A DNA stretch of 64,000 bases from Williamsia sp. (GCA_015069695.1 JADCRZ010000003.1:264037-328036), one strand, 5' to 3'; counted from the stretch's first letter, positions 26,358 through 34,753 are shown. Numbers and translations: made by a program. Notes: generated by a model from the letters alone, not told the origin.

Positions 26358-26996
26358 ATGCGAAAGTTTTTACCTTTCTTTTTTATCCTCGTTTTTTTAT
26401 CTCCTATTGCTGTCCGGGCACAATTCAGCCAGCTCAAAGATTCGGTTGTTCAGCTGTATGGCGTGGTGATGACAGCCGATAGCCTTGCAGGGATCCCCTC
26501 CGTGAGTGTGGTGGTGAAAGGACAGAACAGGGGAACATTCACCAATGAAGAAGGTGTGTTCTCTATTGTTGTGATGAAGGGAGATCAGATCGAGTTCACC
26601 AGCATCGGTTACAAAGCCAAGCTGGCCGAAATACCTAAAAACCTGGAAGGAAATCAGTACAGCATTATCCAGCTGATGGTAACCGATACGCAATATTTAC
26701 CCATTACCATCATCAAACCGCGCCCAACGCGCGAGCAGTTTGAACGTGATTTTGTGCGGACAAAGATTCCGGATGATGCACTGGAGATTGCGCGGCAGAA
26801 CAACGATGCAAGCAGACGGCGCCTGCTCATGAAGATCCTGCCCAATGACGGAAGGGAAGCTGCTAACATGATGCTGCGGCAAGGCGCCCAGAAATATTAC
26901 TCGGCCGGCCAGATGCCCCCTCAGAACATCTTCAACCCGTTTGCATGGGGTGAGTTTATTCAGGCCTGGAAACGCGGAGATTTCAAAAACAAATAA
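26358..26996 (+). CDS. secreted protein with carboxypeptidase-regulatory-like domain
   Basis: A 212-residue exported protein. Residues 1-22 form a signal peptide (FLPFFFILVFLSPIAVRA). Residues of about 32-110 are a carboxypeptidase-D regulatory-like beta-sandwich: GVVMTADSLAGIPSVSVVVKG, RGTFTNEEGVFSI and FTSIGYKA are typical and match the plug-preceding domain of TonB-dependent receptors. Here no receptor follows. The C-terminal half is charged, with several Arg/Asn-rich helices and no recognised domain. Stand-alone proteins of this type are common in Bacteroidota and their role is unknown. The next gene starts 15 bp after its stop. Confidence 0.82.
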   Translation: MRKFLPFFFILVFLSPIAVRAQFSQLKDSVVQLYGVVMTADSLAGIPSVSVVVKGQNRGTFTNEEGVFSIVVMKGDQIEFTSIGYKAKLAEIPKNLEGNQYSIIQLMVTDTQYLPITIIKPRPTREQFERDFVRTKIPDDALEIARQNNDASRRRLLMKILPNDGREAANMMLRQGAQKYYSAGQMPPQNIFNPFAWGEFIQAWKRGDFKNK

Positions 26997-27011
26997 TCCA
27001 CTTCAACAAAT

Positions 27012-27911
27012 ATGGACCTGACAGTGCACACCGTTGCTGTGATTGGTGCCGGCACCATGGGCAATGGCATCGCACATGTATTCGCACAGGCTGGTTATCA
27101 GGTTCAGCTGATTGATGTAGAAGAAGCGCAGCTGCAAAAGGCCCTGGCTACCATTGAAAAAAATTTAGACCGCCAGCTCGCAAAAGAAGTTATTACGCCA
27201 GCAATCAAAGCTGAAACCCTCAGCCGTATCCAGCTTTCTACAGGGCTTGCTGAAGGCGTTCGCAACGCGGACCTGGTCGTGGAAGCGGCCACAGAGAATT
27301 TCGGGATAAAATCCGGGCTCTTCAAACAGCTCGATGAAGCAGCCCCTCCGCATGCTATTCTTGCTTCCAACACTTCTTCAATTTCTATCACAAAGATGGC
27401 AGCCGTCACCCGCCGGCCCCGCTCCGTAATTGGCATGCATTTTATGAACCCTGTACCGGTTATGAAGCTGGTCGAGATCATCAATGGATATGCAACCAGC
27501 AAGGAGGTTACGGACACCACCGTTGCTATCACCAAGCAGCTGGGCAAACTGCCCTGTGTGGCGAACGATTATCCGGGGTTTGTCGCCAACAGGATCCTGA
27601 TGCCGATGATCAACGAAGCTATCTGGACCTTGTACGAAGGTGTTGCCGGGGTAGAAGCCATCGATTCAATCATGAAGCTTGGCATGGCTCACCCGATGGG
27701 ACCTTTGCAGCTGGCCGATTTTATCGGACTGGATGTTTGTTTAAGCATCCTGGAAGTTTTGCACGAAGGTTTTGGCAATCCGAAGTATGCACCTTGTCCG
27801 CTCCTGAAAAACATGGTGAGTGCCGGTTTTACAGGTGTAAAAACCGGCGAAGGCTTTTATCACTACACGGCCGGCAGCAAGGAACTCCAGGTGAGTCAGC
27901 GTTTTTTATAA
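27012..27911 (+). CDS. 3-hydroxyacyl-CoA (3-hydroxybutyryl-CoA) dehydrogenase
   Basis: A 299-residue NAD(P)-dependent dehydrogenase interconverting 3-hydroxyacyl-CoA and 3-ketoacyl-CoA. The Rossmann motif GAGTMGNGIAHVFAQAG is at the N-terminus, the catalytic region IGMHFMNPVPVMKLVEII carries the conserved His, and the C-terminal domain with HPMGPLQLADFIGLDV and GEGFYHY is complete. It matches the Hbd/PaaH group. It is in line with an upstream secreted protein (15 bp) and a downstream amine oxidase (35 bp). Neither gives it a clear pathway. Confidence 0.93.
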   Translation: MDLTVHTVAVIGAGTMGNGIAHVFAQAGYQVQLIDVEEAQLQKALATIEKNLDRQLAKEVITPAIKAETLSRIQLSTGLAEGVRNADLVVEAATENFGIKSGLFKQLDEAAPPHAILASNTSSISITKMAAVTRRPRSVIGMHFMNPVPVMKLVEIINGYATSKEVTDTTVAITKQLGKLPCVANDYPGFVANRILMPMINEAIWTLYEGVAGVEAIDSIMKLGMAHPMGPLQLADFIGLDVCLSILEVLHEGFGNPKYAPCPLLKNMVSAGFTGVKTGEGFYHYTAGSKELQVSQRFL

Positions 27912-27946
27912 AGCCGGGCCCGGTTTTTAATCTCTTATGTATACCT

Positions 27947-29257
27947 ATGAATCAAGCAGATGTTATTGTTATTGGCGCAGGCGCGGCCGGACTGATGGCA
28001 GCCTATGAATTGTGCAAGCAGGGCAAGCAGGTGCGCGTGCTGGAAGCCCGGGAACGTCCCGGCGGCCGCATCCATACTGTACAGCCACCCCATTTTACGA
28101 CTCCTGTAGAAGCAGGTGCCGAATTTGTTCATGGAGATTTGCCGTTGACCCTTTCCCTCCTGCAAGAAGCAGGAATTTCCCGCAAGGGGGCCTGGGGTGA
28201 AAGATGGCGGCGGGAAGGCAAGAAGCTTTCCAAGCTGGAAGGCTTTATTGAGCAGGAAGATCTCCTGCTCAAGCGGATGAAAGAACTCAAAGAAGACCTG
28301 CCGATCAAAGATTTTTTAGACCGTCATTTCCAGGGCAGCGAATACGAGCATATGCGCCGTTCCATCAAGCGTTTTGTGGAAGGCTATGATGCAGCTGATA
28401 TTGAACGGGCCAGCACGTTTGCTTTGCGGCAGGAATGGGAAGGAGAAGATGAACACCAGTACAGACCCGCAGGTGGTTACGCTGCTATGATCAACTATCT
28501 CCTGAACGCCTGTACAAACAGGGGCACTGTGTTCCATTTCTCTTCCACCGTTGAGCGTGTGCAATGGGAGAAAGGAAAGGCAGCTGTATTTACAGATAAG
28601 GGAGAACAGTTTGTTGCATCTCAGCTCCTGGTAACTATTCCGCTCGCTTTGTGGCAAGTAGAACCACCTGCAAAGGGGGCGATCTATTTTGAGCCGCAAC
28701 TGGCTGACAAGCTGGATGCGGCCAAACTGATGGGCATGGGCGGGGTGATCAAGGTCCTTTTTGAATTCAAAACCACCATATGGACGTCCAAGCAGGTAAA
28801 GGAGGCTACCGGTGCTGATCTTTCCGGAGCCGCCTGGATATTTTCCGATGAGCCTGTTCCAACCTGGTGGACGCAACAGCCTGCGCAATCAACTGTCCTG
28901 ACGGGGTGGCTGGCAGGTCCGAAGGCAACAGCGATGGTTAGCATGGCGAATGAAGCGCTGCTTGAACAATCTTTACAATCATTGGCGACCATCTTATCGC
29001 TTCCGACAGAAGAGCTCCGGAGAGAGCTAACGGGATCTCAAATATTCAACTGGCAAGCCGATCCGTTTGCCAGGGGAGCATACGCCTATAACACTGTTCA
29101 AACGGAGCAAGCCCGGAAAACAATGATCCACCCGGTTGAGAACACGTTGTTCTTTGCAGGAGAATCTTTATACGAAGGCCCGGAAATGGGCACAGTAGAA
29201 GGCGCTTTATCAAGTGGGAAGAGGGCGGCGGAAGAGATGTTGAGAAATCAGGAGTAA
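27947..29257 (+). CDS. flavin-containing amine oxidoreductase
   Basis: A 436-residue FAD enzyme of the monoamine oxidase/phytoene desaturase-like superfamily. The dinucleotide-binding motif DVIVIGAGAAGLMAAYEL opens the protein, followed by LEARERPGGRIHT. The C-terminal FAD segment is LFFAGESLYEGPEMGTVEGALSSGKRAAEEM. PVEAGAEFVHGDLP matches the family's second conserved region. It probably oxidises an amine or polyamine; the substrate is not deducible. The ATG at 27947 places the Rossmann motif at residue 5; a longer in-frame extension runs into the upstream dehydrogenase gene and is not expected to be translated. Confidence 0.9.
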   Translation: MNQADVIVIGAGAAGLMAAYELCKQGKQVRVLEARERPGGRIHTVQPPHFTTPVEAGAEFVHGDLPLTLSLLQEAGISRKGAWGERWRREGKKLSKLEGFIEQEDLLLKRMKELKEDLPIKDFLDRHFQGSEYEHMRRSIKRFVEGYDAADIERASTFALRQEWEGEDEHQYRPAGGYAAMINYLLNACTNRGTVFHFSSTVERVQWEKGKAAVFTDKGEQFVASQLLVTIPLALWQVEPPAKGAIYFEPQLADKLDAAKLMGMGGVIKVLFEFKTTIWTSKQVKEATGADLSGAAWIFSDEPVPTWWTQQPAQSTVLTGWLAGPKATAMVSMANEALLEQSLQSLATILSLPTEELRRELTGSQIFNWQADPFARGAYAYNTVQTEQARKTMIHPVENTLFFAGESLYEGPEMGTVEGALSSGKRAAEEMLRNQE

Positions 29258-29290
29258 AAGTTTTCTTGAGACCAGGATGCAGGTGCGAGA

Positions 29291-29324
29291 GGAACCCACC
29301 CCTGCTCCCGGTAGGGGTGGTTCC
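29291..29324. repeat. intergenic GC-rich inverted repeat (REP-like)
   Basis: Arms GGAACCCACCCCT and AGGGGTGGTTCC pair over 12 bp with one bulged C and a nine-base loop. It lies between the amine oxidase and rpsG terminator. A related block, sharing ACCCAC, CCCCT, a CCC-rich loop and TAGGGG, occurs at 52560-52588. The pair suggests a dispersed palindromic element. Confidence 0.5.
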
Positions 29325-29404
29325 AGCTAAGAGCTGTTGCAAACCTGTATAAAGGTAAACTCGACCTTTTACAAAGGTTCTGATCCAGCACGCCATAAAA
29401 ACAA

Positions 29405-29430
29405 GAAAGCTGCTTTTTCAAGCAGCTTTC
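29405..29430 (-). terminator. rho-independent terminator of rpsL-rpsG
   Basis: A perfect 11-bp stem (29405-29415 with 29420-29430). On the minus strand the loop is GAAA and the stem is followed by TTGTTTTTAT. It lies 24 bp after the rpsG stop and closes the ribosomal operon before any fusA gene. Confidence 0.85.
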
Positions 29431-29453
29431 CAGATATAGCTTTATCTAAAAGT

Positions 29454-29921
29454 TTACACTTTAAAGTGGGAGAACGCTTTGTTTGCTTCTGCCATTCTGT
29501 GTGTATCTTCTTTCTTTTTGAATGCACCACCTTCACCCCTGCTTGCTGCAACAACTTCACCAGCCAGTTTATCAGCCATGCTCCGGCCGTTTCTTTCGCG
29601 GCTGAAGCGGATCAGCCATTTGATGCTCAGGGAAACTTTTCTGTCCGGACGAACTTCGGAAGGAATCTGGAACGTAGCACCGCCAATGCGGCGGCTGCGT
29701 ACTTCTACAGCAGGCGTTACATTGTTCAGTGCCCTTCTCCAGATCTCATAACCGTCTTCACCGGTTTGTTTAGAGACCTTGTCGATCGCATCATAGAAAA
29801 TGTTGAATGCGCCACTTTTTTTGCCTTCCCACATCAGGTTATTGACAAAACGGGTAACCAGTTTGTCGTTGTATTTGGCGTCAGGCGCGAGGGGTAATTT
29901 TTTAGCTTGTGCTTTCCTCAT
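29454..29921 (-). CDS. rpsG: 30S ribosomal protein S7
   Basis: A 155-residue primary 16S-rRNA-binding protein that organises the 30S head. MRKAQAKKLPLAPD and NKLVTRFVNNLMWEGKKS at the start and RRIGGATFQIPSEVRPDRK in the middle are typical of S7. It starts 59 bp after rpsL on the same strand. It is followed at once by a strong terminator, so the usual downstream neighbours fusA and tuf are absent here. Confidence 0.97.
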   Translation of the reverse strand: MRKAQAKKLPLAPDAKYNDKLVTRFVNNLMWEGKKSGAFNIFYDAIDKVSKQTGEDGYEIWRRALNNVTPAVEVRSRRIGGATFQIPSEVRPDRKVSLSIKWLIRFSRERNGRSMADKLAGEVVAASRGEGGAFKKKEDTHRMAEANKAFSHFKV

Positions 29922-29980
29922 ATATTCTCTGTTGTAAATGAATCATGCGGGTGATGATTCTATCTATTCAATGGGTGTTG

Positions 29981-30370
29981 TTATTTTTTAGCAGCTGTGG
30001 CTTTGTCTTTCTTGGTACCGTATTTTGAACGGCTTTTCTTCCGGTCTTTTACACCAGCCGTATCAAGACTACCACGAACAATGTGATACCGTACACCTGG
30101 GAGGTCTTTTACACGGCCACCGCGGATCAGTACGATAGAGTGTTCCTGGAGATTATGGCCTTCACCGGGGATATAAGCGATCACTTCTACTTTATTGGTA
30201 AGACGAACCTTGGCAACTTTGCGCAGGGCCGAATTGGGCTTTTTAGGGGTAGTCGTGTATACACGGGTACAAACGCCTCTTCTTTGCGGACAGGCATCCA
30301 GCGCTCTTGACTTGCTTTTTGCCCGTATAATTTCTCTTCCTTTGCGAACTAGCTGTTGAATGGTTGGCAT
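29981..30370 (-). CDS. rpsL: 30S ribosomal protein S12
   Basis: A 129-residue protein of the decoding centre. [17 protein letters not shown] and the [10 protein letters not shown] segment, where streptomycin-resistance substitutions arise, have the wild-type residues. The Lys/Ala-rich C-terminus is slightly longer than in E. coli. It has an uncommon feature for this window: a purine-rich Shine-Dalgarno-like GGAAG about 2-6 bases before the ATG. The promoter box is 22 bp upstream of the start. Confidence 0.97.
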   Translation of the reverse strand: MPTIQQLVRKGREIIRAKSKSRALDACPQRRGVCTRVYTTTPKKPNSALRKVAKVRLTNKVEVIAYIPGEGHNLQEHSIVLIRGGRVKDLPGVRYHIVRGSLDTAGVKDRKKSRSKYGTKKDKATAAKK

Positions 30371-30392
30371 TCTTCCTTTTTATTTTGGACGG

Positions 30393-30416
30393 CAAAGGTA
30401 ATATAACCCGTTCAAA
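30393..30416 (-). promoter_or_regulatory. promoter of rpsL-rpsG
   Basis: Minus-strand TTTG (30416-30413), 12 bp, then TACCTTTG (30400-30393), a perfect TAnnTTTG box 22 bp before the rpsL ATG. The -7 element is well supported; the upstream TTTG is closer than the textbook -33. Confidence 0.55.
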
Positions 30417-30460
30417 TATGAAAAATTAAATCATTAAAATTCTTCAACAAGACCAATTTA

Positions 30461-31528
30461 TTACACAACTTTAGACATCCACCCCCATTTGTCTTCTACT
30501 TTACCGGACCTGATTCCGTTTAACCGCTCTTTCAGCCGGGTAGCAACGCTCCAGGTACTGACGTCGAACTCCATTACATAATCCTTGTATTTCAGCTCCC
30601 TGATGAGCGAAATGGTGGCAGCCGTTCCTGTTCCAAATACCTCGCGGAGCTCTCCCCTCTTGTGCGCTTCCATCACTGTTTCAATATTGATGGGTTCTTC
30701 TTTTACCTCCAATCCCAGGTCCTGCAGGATCGTGATGGCACTGTCACGCGTAACCCCGGCAAGGATAGAATTGTTTTCTAATCCGGGTGTATAAGCTGTG
30801 TTGCCAATTACAAAAAACACGTTCATGGTACCGATCTCCTGCACCCATTTGTGCTCAAATGCATCTGTCCACAAAACCTGATCGTATCCTTTTTTTCTGG
30901 CTTCAGCCGTCGGATGCATGCTGGCGCCGTAATTGGCAGCTGCCTTTACGTAGCCGATCCCGCCCGGTGCCGCGCGGGTGTAAGTTTCCTCTACATAGAT
31001 ACGCATCGGCGTAGCATAATAAGGGCCAGCCGGACTAAGAATGATCAGAAACTTATATTTATCAGAGGGTCTTACACCGATCAGTTCATCCGACGCGAAC
31101 ATAAAAGGACGGATATACAGCGCGTGGTCTTCCCTGGCAGGTACCCAGTTCTGGTCAAGCTCGACCAGTTGACGCATGCCTTCTATAAAAATTTCTTCCG
31201 GTACTGTCGGCATTTCCATCCGTTCAGCCGACATGTTAAAACGCTTGAAATTTTCCATAGGGCGGAACAAAGCCAGGTGGTTGTTGACGTCCCGGTAAGC
31301 CTTGATGCCTTCAAAAATAATCTGGCCATAGTGCAAGGCGGCCACTGAAGGATCAAGCAGCAGCGGCTGGTAAGGTTTTATTTCAACATTTTTCCATTCA
31401 CCATTCTCATAATCAGCCTCTAACATGTGATCGGTGAAATATTTTCCAAACGGAATATTCTCCAAGGGAATATCCTGTAACTTGCTTCTTTCTACTTTTG
31501 TTACTTGTATGTCGTATACTGCCACCAT
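30461..31528 (-). CDS. ilvE: branched-chain amino acid aminotransferase
   Basis: A 355-residue fold-type IV PLP enzyme that transfers amino groups between glutamate and the branched-chain keto acids. The segment GIGYVKAAANYGAS contains the PLP lysine. LHYGQIIFEGIKAYR, ALYIRPFMFASDELIG and EEPINIETVMEAHKRGELREVFGTGTA are diagnostic. In-frame ATGs lie at 31543, 31534 and 31528; the last gives the usual family length and is preferred, though the choice is not secure. Upstream is a divergent unknown gene; downstream, 90 bp away, is rpsL with its own promoter. No other ilv gene is in the window. Confidence 0.93.
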   Translation of the reverse strand: MVAVYDIQVTKVERSKLQDIPLENIPFGKYFTDHMLEADYENGEWKNVEIKPYQPLLLDPSVAALHYGQIIFEGIKAYRDVNNHLALFRPMENFKRFNMSAERMEMPTVPEEIFIEGMRQLVELDQNWVPAREDHALYIRPFMFASDELIGVRPSDKYKFLIILSPAGPYYATPMRIYVEETYTRAAPGGIGYVKAAANYGASMHPTAEARKKGYDQVLWTDAFEHKWVQEIGTMNVFFVIGNTAYTPGLENNSILAGVTRDSAITILQDLGLEVKEEPINIETVMEAHKRGELREVFGTGTAATISLIRELKYKDYVMEFDVSTWSVATRLKERLNGIRSGKVEDKWGWMSKVV

Positions 31529-31616
31529 GCCCATATATTTCATGCAAAATAACAAACAAAATTCTGGCCTGCAAAATAGCAAGGGCCGGTTTGCCTAGCT
31601 GCAATGCTTCTTTTAC

Positions 31617-32135
31617 ATGAACCCATTTGATATAAAATTACCCGGATCCGTTCTCGCCGACTTGTTTAAAACTTCCCTGGTTGCTTCTCCTGCAGGCTCA
31701 GTCAGGGAGCAACAAGTGGAAGAAAAAGAAATTGTTCCTATTACTTACTTAGGTAAAAACCTGCACCAGATCACGGTCGGCCTCTATTTTTCTGAACACC
31801 CGAATATACCTGCCGACAACCTGCAGTTTCTGGCCAGTATTCTGAAAGCCTGCCAGCGCAGCATAGATCACGTCGCGGTTATAAATTTTGCTGCAAGAGA
31901 GCTTCAGCTAACCGATATTGCCGACCAGCTGCACCCCAAGCTTATGTTGCTTTTTGGTGCGCACCACGTTTTTGGAAGCTGGATGATCGAAACAGATGAT
32001 TTTGTTCCTTTTTATCTGCACAAGATCCAGGTCGTCCGCGTACCAGGTCTGGAGCACATGCTCCACAACACACCTGAAAGCAGGGCTTTAAAAGGAAAAC
32101 TGTGGATGATCCTGAAGCAGCTTTTTAACCTGTAG
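31617..32135 (+). CDS. conserved-looking hypothetical protein beside rdgB
   Basis: A 172-residue cytoplasmic-looking protein without signal peptide or membrane helix. I do not recognise the family. The central and C-terminal parts read like a folded alpha/beta domain: ITYLGKNLHQITVGLYF, LQFLASILKACQRSIDHVAVINF, LMLLFGAHHVFGSWMIE and LKGKLWMILKQLF. The ending KLWMILKQLFNL forms an amphipathic helix. It is followed after about 80 bp by rdgB on the same strand and diverges from ilvE. A link to replication or nucleotide clean-up would be speculation. Confidence 0.7.
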   Translation: MNPFDIKLPGSVLADLFKTSLVASPAGSVREQQVEEKEIVPITYLGKNLHQITVGLYFSEHPNIPADNLQFLASILKACQRSIDHVAVINFAARELQLTDIADQLHPKLMLLFGAHHVFGSWMIETDDFVPFYLHKIQVVRVPGLEHMLHNTPESRALKGKLWMILKQLFNL

Positions 32136-32182
32136 AACTGGCGGCCGCAGTGCTTGCTGAAACATGACAGGTCCAATATCAG

Positions 32183-32190
32183 TACTTTTG
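32183..32190 (+). promoter_or_regulatory. candidate -7 box for rdgB
   Basis: TACTTTTG, a full TAnnTTTG match, 27 bp before the rdgB ATG in the gap after the unknown gene. No TTTG at the proper upstream spacing. Confidence 0.35.
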
Positions 32191-32217
32191 TTCTTTAAAA
32201 CAGTGCCCGCCAGTTCC

Positions 32218-32829
32218 ATGATTGAATTGTTATTTGCCACCAACAACGCCCATAAAGTTGCAGAAGTACAGGCTGCTGTGGGAGACCGTTTCCGCATCAT
32301 ACCACTCAAAGAAGCTGGAATCCAGATAGATATTCCGGAACCGCATCTTACCCTCGAAGAAAATGCCCTTGAAAAATCAATGACTATTTTCAACCTGACC
32401 GGTAAATCCTGCTTCAGTGAAGATACCGGACTGGAAGTAGAGGTCCTGGGAGGTGAACCCGGTGTGAAAAGTGCGCGGTATGCCGGAGAAAACCGCTCAG
32501 ACAGCGAGAACATACAAAAGCTGCTGCATAATCTTGGGGGACAACCAAACCGGGCTGCCCGCTTCAGAACCATAGTTTCCTTGCTGCTGGACGGGAAACC
32601 ATACAGCTTTGAAGGAATTTGCAACGGAACGATCCGGCAGGCACCGGCTGGAACACAGGGTTTTGGCTACGATCCTGTGTTTCAACCAGCTGGTTCCGCG
32701 AAAACATTTGCTGAAATGACCATCGAAGAAAAAGGGCAATACAGCCACCGGAAAATGGCTATCAGTAAATTGGTTGCATTTTTGCAACAGGTAAACTTAT
32801 CATTGCCAAATGATAAATACAAAATCTAA
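32218..32829 (+). CDS. rdgB: dITP/XTP (non-canonical purine NTP) pyrophosphatase
   Basis: A 203-residue Ham1/RdgB-family pyrophosphatase that removes inosine and xanthosine triphosphates from the nucleotide pool. FATNNAHKVAEVQ opens the protein, SEDTGLEVEVLGGEPGVKSARYAGE holds the substrate site, and GFGYDPVFQPAGSAKTFAEM is the second signature. The ATG at 32218 gives the family N-terminus. The stop is 27 bp before the ECF sigma factor ATG (or 3 bp before an alternative GTG), so co-transcription is likely. Confidence 0.95.
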   Translation: MIELLFATNNAHKVAEVQAAVGDRFRIIPLKEAGIQIDIPEPHLTLEENALEKSMTIFNLTGKSCFSEDTGLEVEVLGGEPGVKSARYAGENRSDSENIQKLLHNLGGQPNRAARFRTIVSLLLDGKPYSFEGICNGTIRQAPAGTQGFGYDPVFQPAGSAKTFAEMTIEEKGQYSHRKMAISKLVAFLQQVNLSLPNDKYKI

Positions 32830-32856
32830 CGAGTGAGTAAAGCAAGCAACCCGTTT

Positions 32857-33408
32857 ATGAGCGAAAGCGACTTAATCAAAGGATGTCTCGCCGGAGACAT
32901 CCGGCTGCAGGAAGAGCTTTACAACCGGTTTGCACCTAAAATGTATGCGGTTTGCTTGCGATATTCCAATCATCCGGAAGATGCGCAGGATTTGTTGCAG
33001 GAAGGTTTTATCAAAGTATTCAGAAACCTGGACAAATTCAGGGCAGAAGGTTCATTTGAGGGATGGGTCAGACGCGTCTTTGTAAACACTTCCATTGAAC
33101 ATTACCGCAGAAAAGTAAACTTGACGAGTACAAGTGACAAAGAAGAGTTCATGATTGAAGACAATCACTGGAATGCACTCGACAGGCTGGCTGAAAAAGA
33201 TATTATCCTGCTAATCCAGGAGCTATCGCCCGGTTACCGGACTGTATTTAACTTGTATGCTGTGGAAGGTTACTCCCACAAAGACATAGCAGGCATGCTC
33301 GGAATCAGCGAAGGAACCAGCAAATCGCAACTGGCAAGGGCCAAAGGCATTCTGCAAAAAAAAGTAGAACAGTTTACCGATGAAAAAAGAAAATCATTAA
33401 CCCGTTAG
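32857..33408 (+). CDS. ECF-family RNA polymerase sigma factor
   Basis: A 183-residue sigma-70 family factor with region 2 (LYNRFAPKMYAVCLRYSNHPEDAQDLLQEGFIKVF, -10 recognition and core binding) and region 4 (LIQELSPGYRTVFNLYAVEGYSHKDIAGMLGISEGTSKSQLARAK, with the helix-turn-helix), and no region 1 or 3. The ATG at 32857 gives a typical N-terminus (MSESDLIKGCLAGD); a GTG at 32833 would add eight residues. The putative anti-sigma gene begins directly after its stop codon, so the two are very probably translated together. The regulon is unknown. Confidence 0.93.
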   Translation: MSESDLIKGCLAGDIRLQEELYNRFAPKMYAVCLRYSNHPEDAQDLLQEGFIKVFRNLDKFRAEGSFEGWVRRVFVNTSIEHYRRKVNLTSTSDKEEFMIEDNHWNALDRLAEKDIILLIQELSPGYRTVFNLYAVEGYSHKDIAGMLGISEGTSKSQLARAKGILQKKVEQFTDEKRKSLTR

Positions 33409-34290
33409 ATGATGTCGACACCACTAGCTGACAAACTACTAAATTATCAGGAGACGCCTCCGCAAACTGCCTGGCAAAACATTGCCCTGGCCCTGAGCGA
33501 AACCAACGGATCTGTTTCTCTGGCTGATAAACTGAACGGGTATGAAGTTGTGCCGCCAGCCCAGACCTGGCCGATCATTGCAGCCGAACTCCAAAACGGG
33601 CCTGCACGCAAACCCGCTTTGATAAAGAAGTTCCCTTCCCTGTACAAAGTGTCTGCAGCTGCTGTTGCGATAGGACTGGTTTGTGCGGTAGGCTTTTATT
33701 TGTATTCATCCCGGTCCGACAAAGATGCAATGACCCCGTTGGCTGTAAAAAGCAAGCAGCCCAAGCACTCGCAGCCCAATCTTTCTACTATTATCAAGGA
33801 AGCTGTGCCTGTTCGCCCGCTGGCTATTCTTAACAAGGCCAGGGCCGCCATTTCAAAAAAAAGAAAAAAATACTTTGCGAAAGATGAGTCCCAGGGCCTG
33901 CACAATGCTGCTGTTGACCATATCTCATTTGCTGACACCCTGATTTCTATCATGGTCAACACCCGGCTGATCCGCAATGAAAAAGGAGCCATTATCCAAA
34001 ACTTGAATCTGCTCAGCAACGGCAACAATCCTTACATCAGTGTTACAGGTCCGAACGGAGAGCAGACAAAGGTTTCTTCTAAATTCCTGAATTCCCTTGT
34101 TTATCTGAGAGACAACAACTATCTCGATAATTTTCATGGCTATGTAGACAAGTCTTTTCTGGAAAGCCTTGCCTGGAAATTAAAATTTCAAAGCTGGCGT
34201 AAAAAATTACTCGAGGCGCCCTTTATCCCTTCTTCCTACAATTACCTGGACATCTTTCAATTTGCAGAGCTGATTGCAGAAGACAATTAA
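33409..34290 (+). CDS. putative membrane-anchored anti-sigma factor with duplicated N-terminal motif
   Basis: A 293-residue protein starting on the base after the sigma factor stop. Residues 6-29 and 38-61 are two copies of one motif: LADKL, Y, PP, W, I, A and L recur at matching positions, about half identical. A single membrane helix follows at about 81-100 (VSAAAVAIGLVCAVGFYLYS), so the repeats would face the cytoplasm and the C-terminal 190 residues the periplasm. The position and topology fit an anti-sigma factor, with the repeat region as the likely sigma-binding part. No zinc-binding anti-sigma (HX3CX2C) motif is present. The function is inferred from context. Confidence 0.72.
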   Translation: MMSTPLADKLLNYQETPPQTAWQNIALALSETNGSVSLADKLNGYEVVPPAQTWPIIAAELQNGPARKPALIKKFPSLYKVSAAAVAIGLVCAVGFYLYSSRSDKDAMTPLAVKSKQPKHSQPNLSTIIKEAVPVRPLAILNKARAAISKKRKKYFAKDESQGLHNAAVDHISFADTLISIMVNTRLIRNEKGAIIQNLNLLSNGNNPYISVTGPNGEQTKVSSKFLNSLVYLRDNNYLDNFHGYVDKSFLESLAWKLKFQSWRKKLLEAPFIPSSYNYLDIFQFAELIAEDN

Positions 34291-34313
34291 GCAATAGCTA
34301 TGTGGCTCTGTTA

Positions 34314-34321
34314 TACCTTTG
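34314..34321 (+). promoter_or_regulatory. candidate -7 box directly before the thioesterase ATG
   Basis: TACCTTTG, a full TAnnTTTG match, ends three bases before the ATG at 34325. If used, transcription would begin at or near the start codon, giving a leaderless or nearly leaderless mRNA. Confidence 0.35.
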
Positions 34322-34324
34322 CAT

Positions 34325-34753
34325 ATGCCCCAATTTATACCGGATTTTCCTTCGTCCTTTCTGTTCACCACGCAAATACCCATCAGGATCACGGATCTTA
34401 ATTATGGCGGACATGTAGGCAATGATCGCGTTTTATCCCTCATACATGAAGCCCGGGTACAATATCTGGAGAAATTGGAATTGAGTGAACTTCAATTCGG
34501 TGGAACCGGTCTTATCCTCAAACAAGTATCCATTGATTTTACGAAGGAACTGTTTTACGGAAATCAACTGCAGGTATCCGTAAAAGCGGGAGAATTCACA
34601 TCAGTTGCCTTTGCACTATTTTATAAGCTGGAGCTGTTAAAAGATGAGAATTGGGTTACAGCTGCGCTGGCCAAAACAACCATGGTTTGTTATGATTATG
34701 AAAAGAAGAAATTAAGCCAGCTAACGGAAGAGATCAAAGAAAAACTTATTTAA
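34325..34753 (+). CDS. hot-dog fold acyl-CoA thioesterase
   Basis: A 142-residue 4HBT/YbgC-type thioesterase that hydrolyses acyl-CoA. The catalytic-region segment RITDLNYGGHVGNDRVLSLIHEAR carries an Asp and a GGHVGND motif like those of FadM/YbgC relatives. The rest forms the long helix and antiparallel sheet of a hot-dog fold. It lies 34 bp after the anti-sigma gene and converges on aroE with nine bases between stops. The ATG at 34325 is used; a TTG two codons earlier is unlikely. Confidence 0.88.
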   Translation: MPQFIPDFPSSFLFTTQIPIRITDLNYGGHVGNDRVLSLIHEARVQYLEKLELSELQFGGTGLILKQVSIDFTKELFYGNQLQVSVKAGEFTSVAFALFYKLELLKDENWVTAALAKTTMVCYDYEKKKLSQLTEEIKEKLI

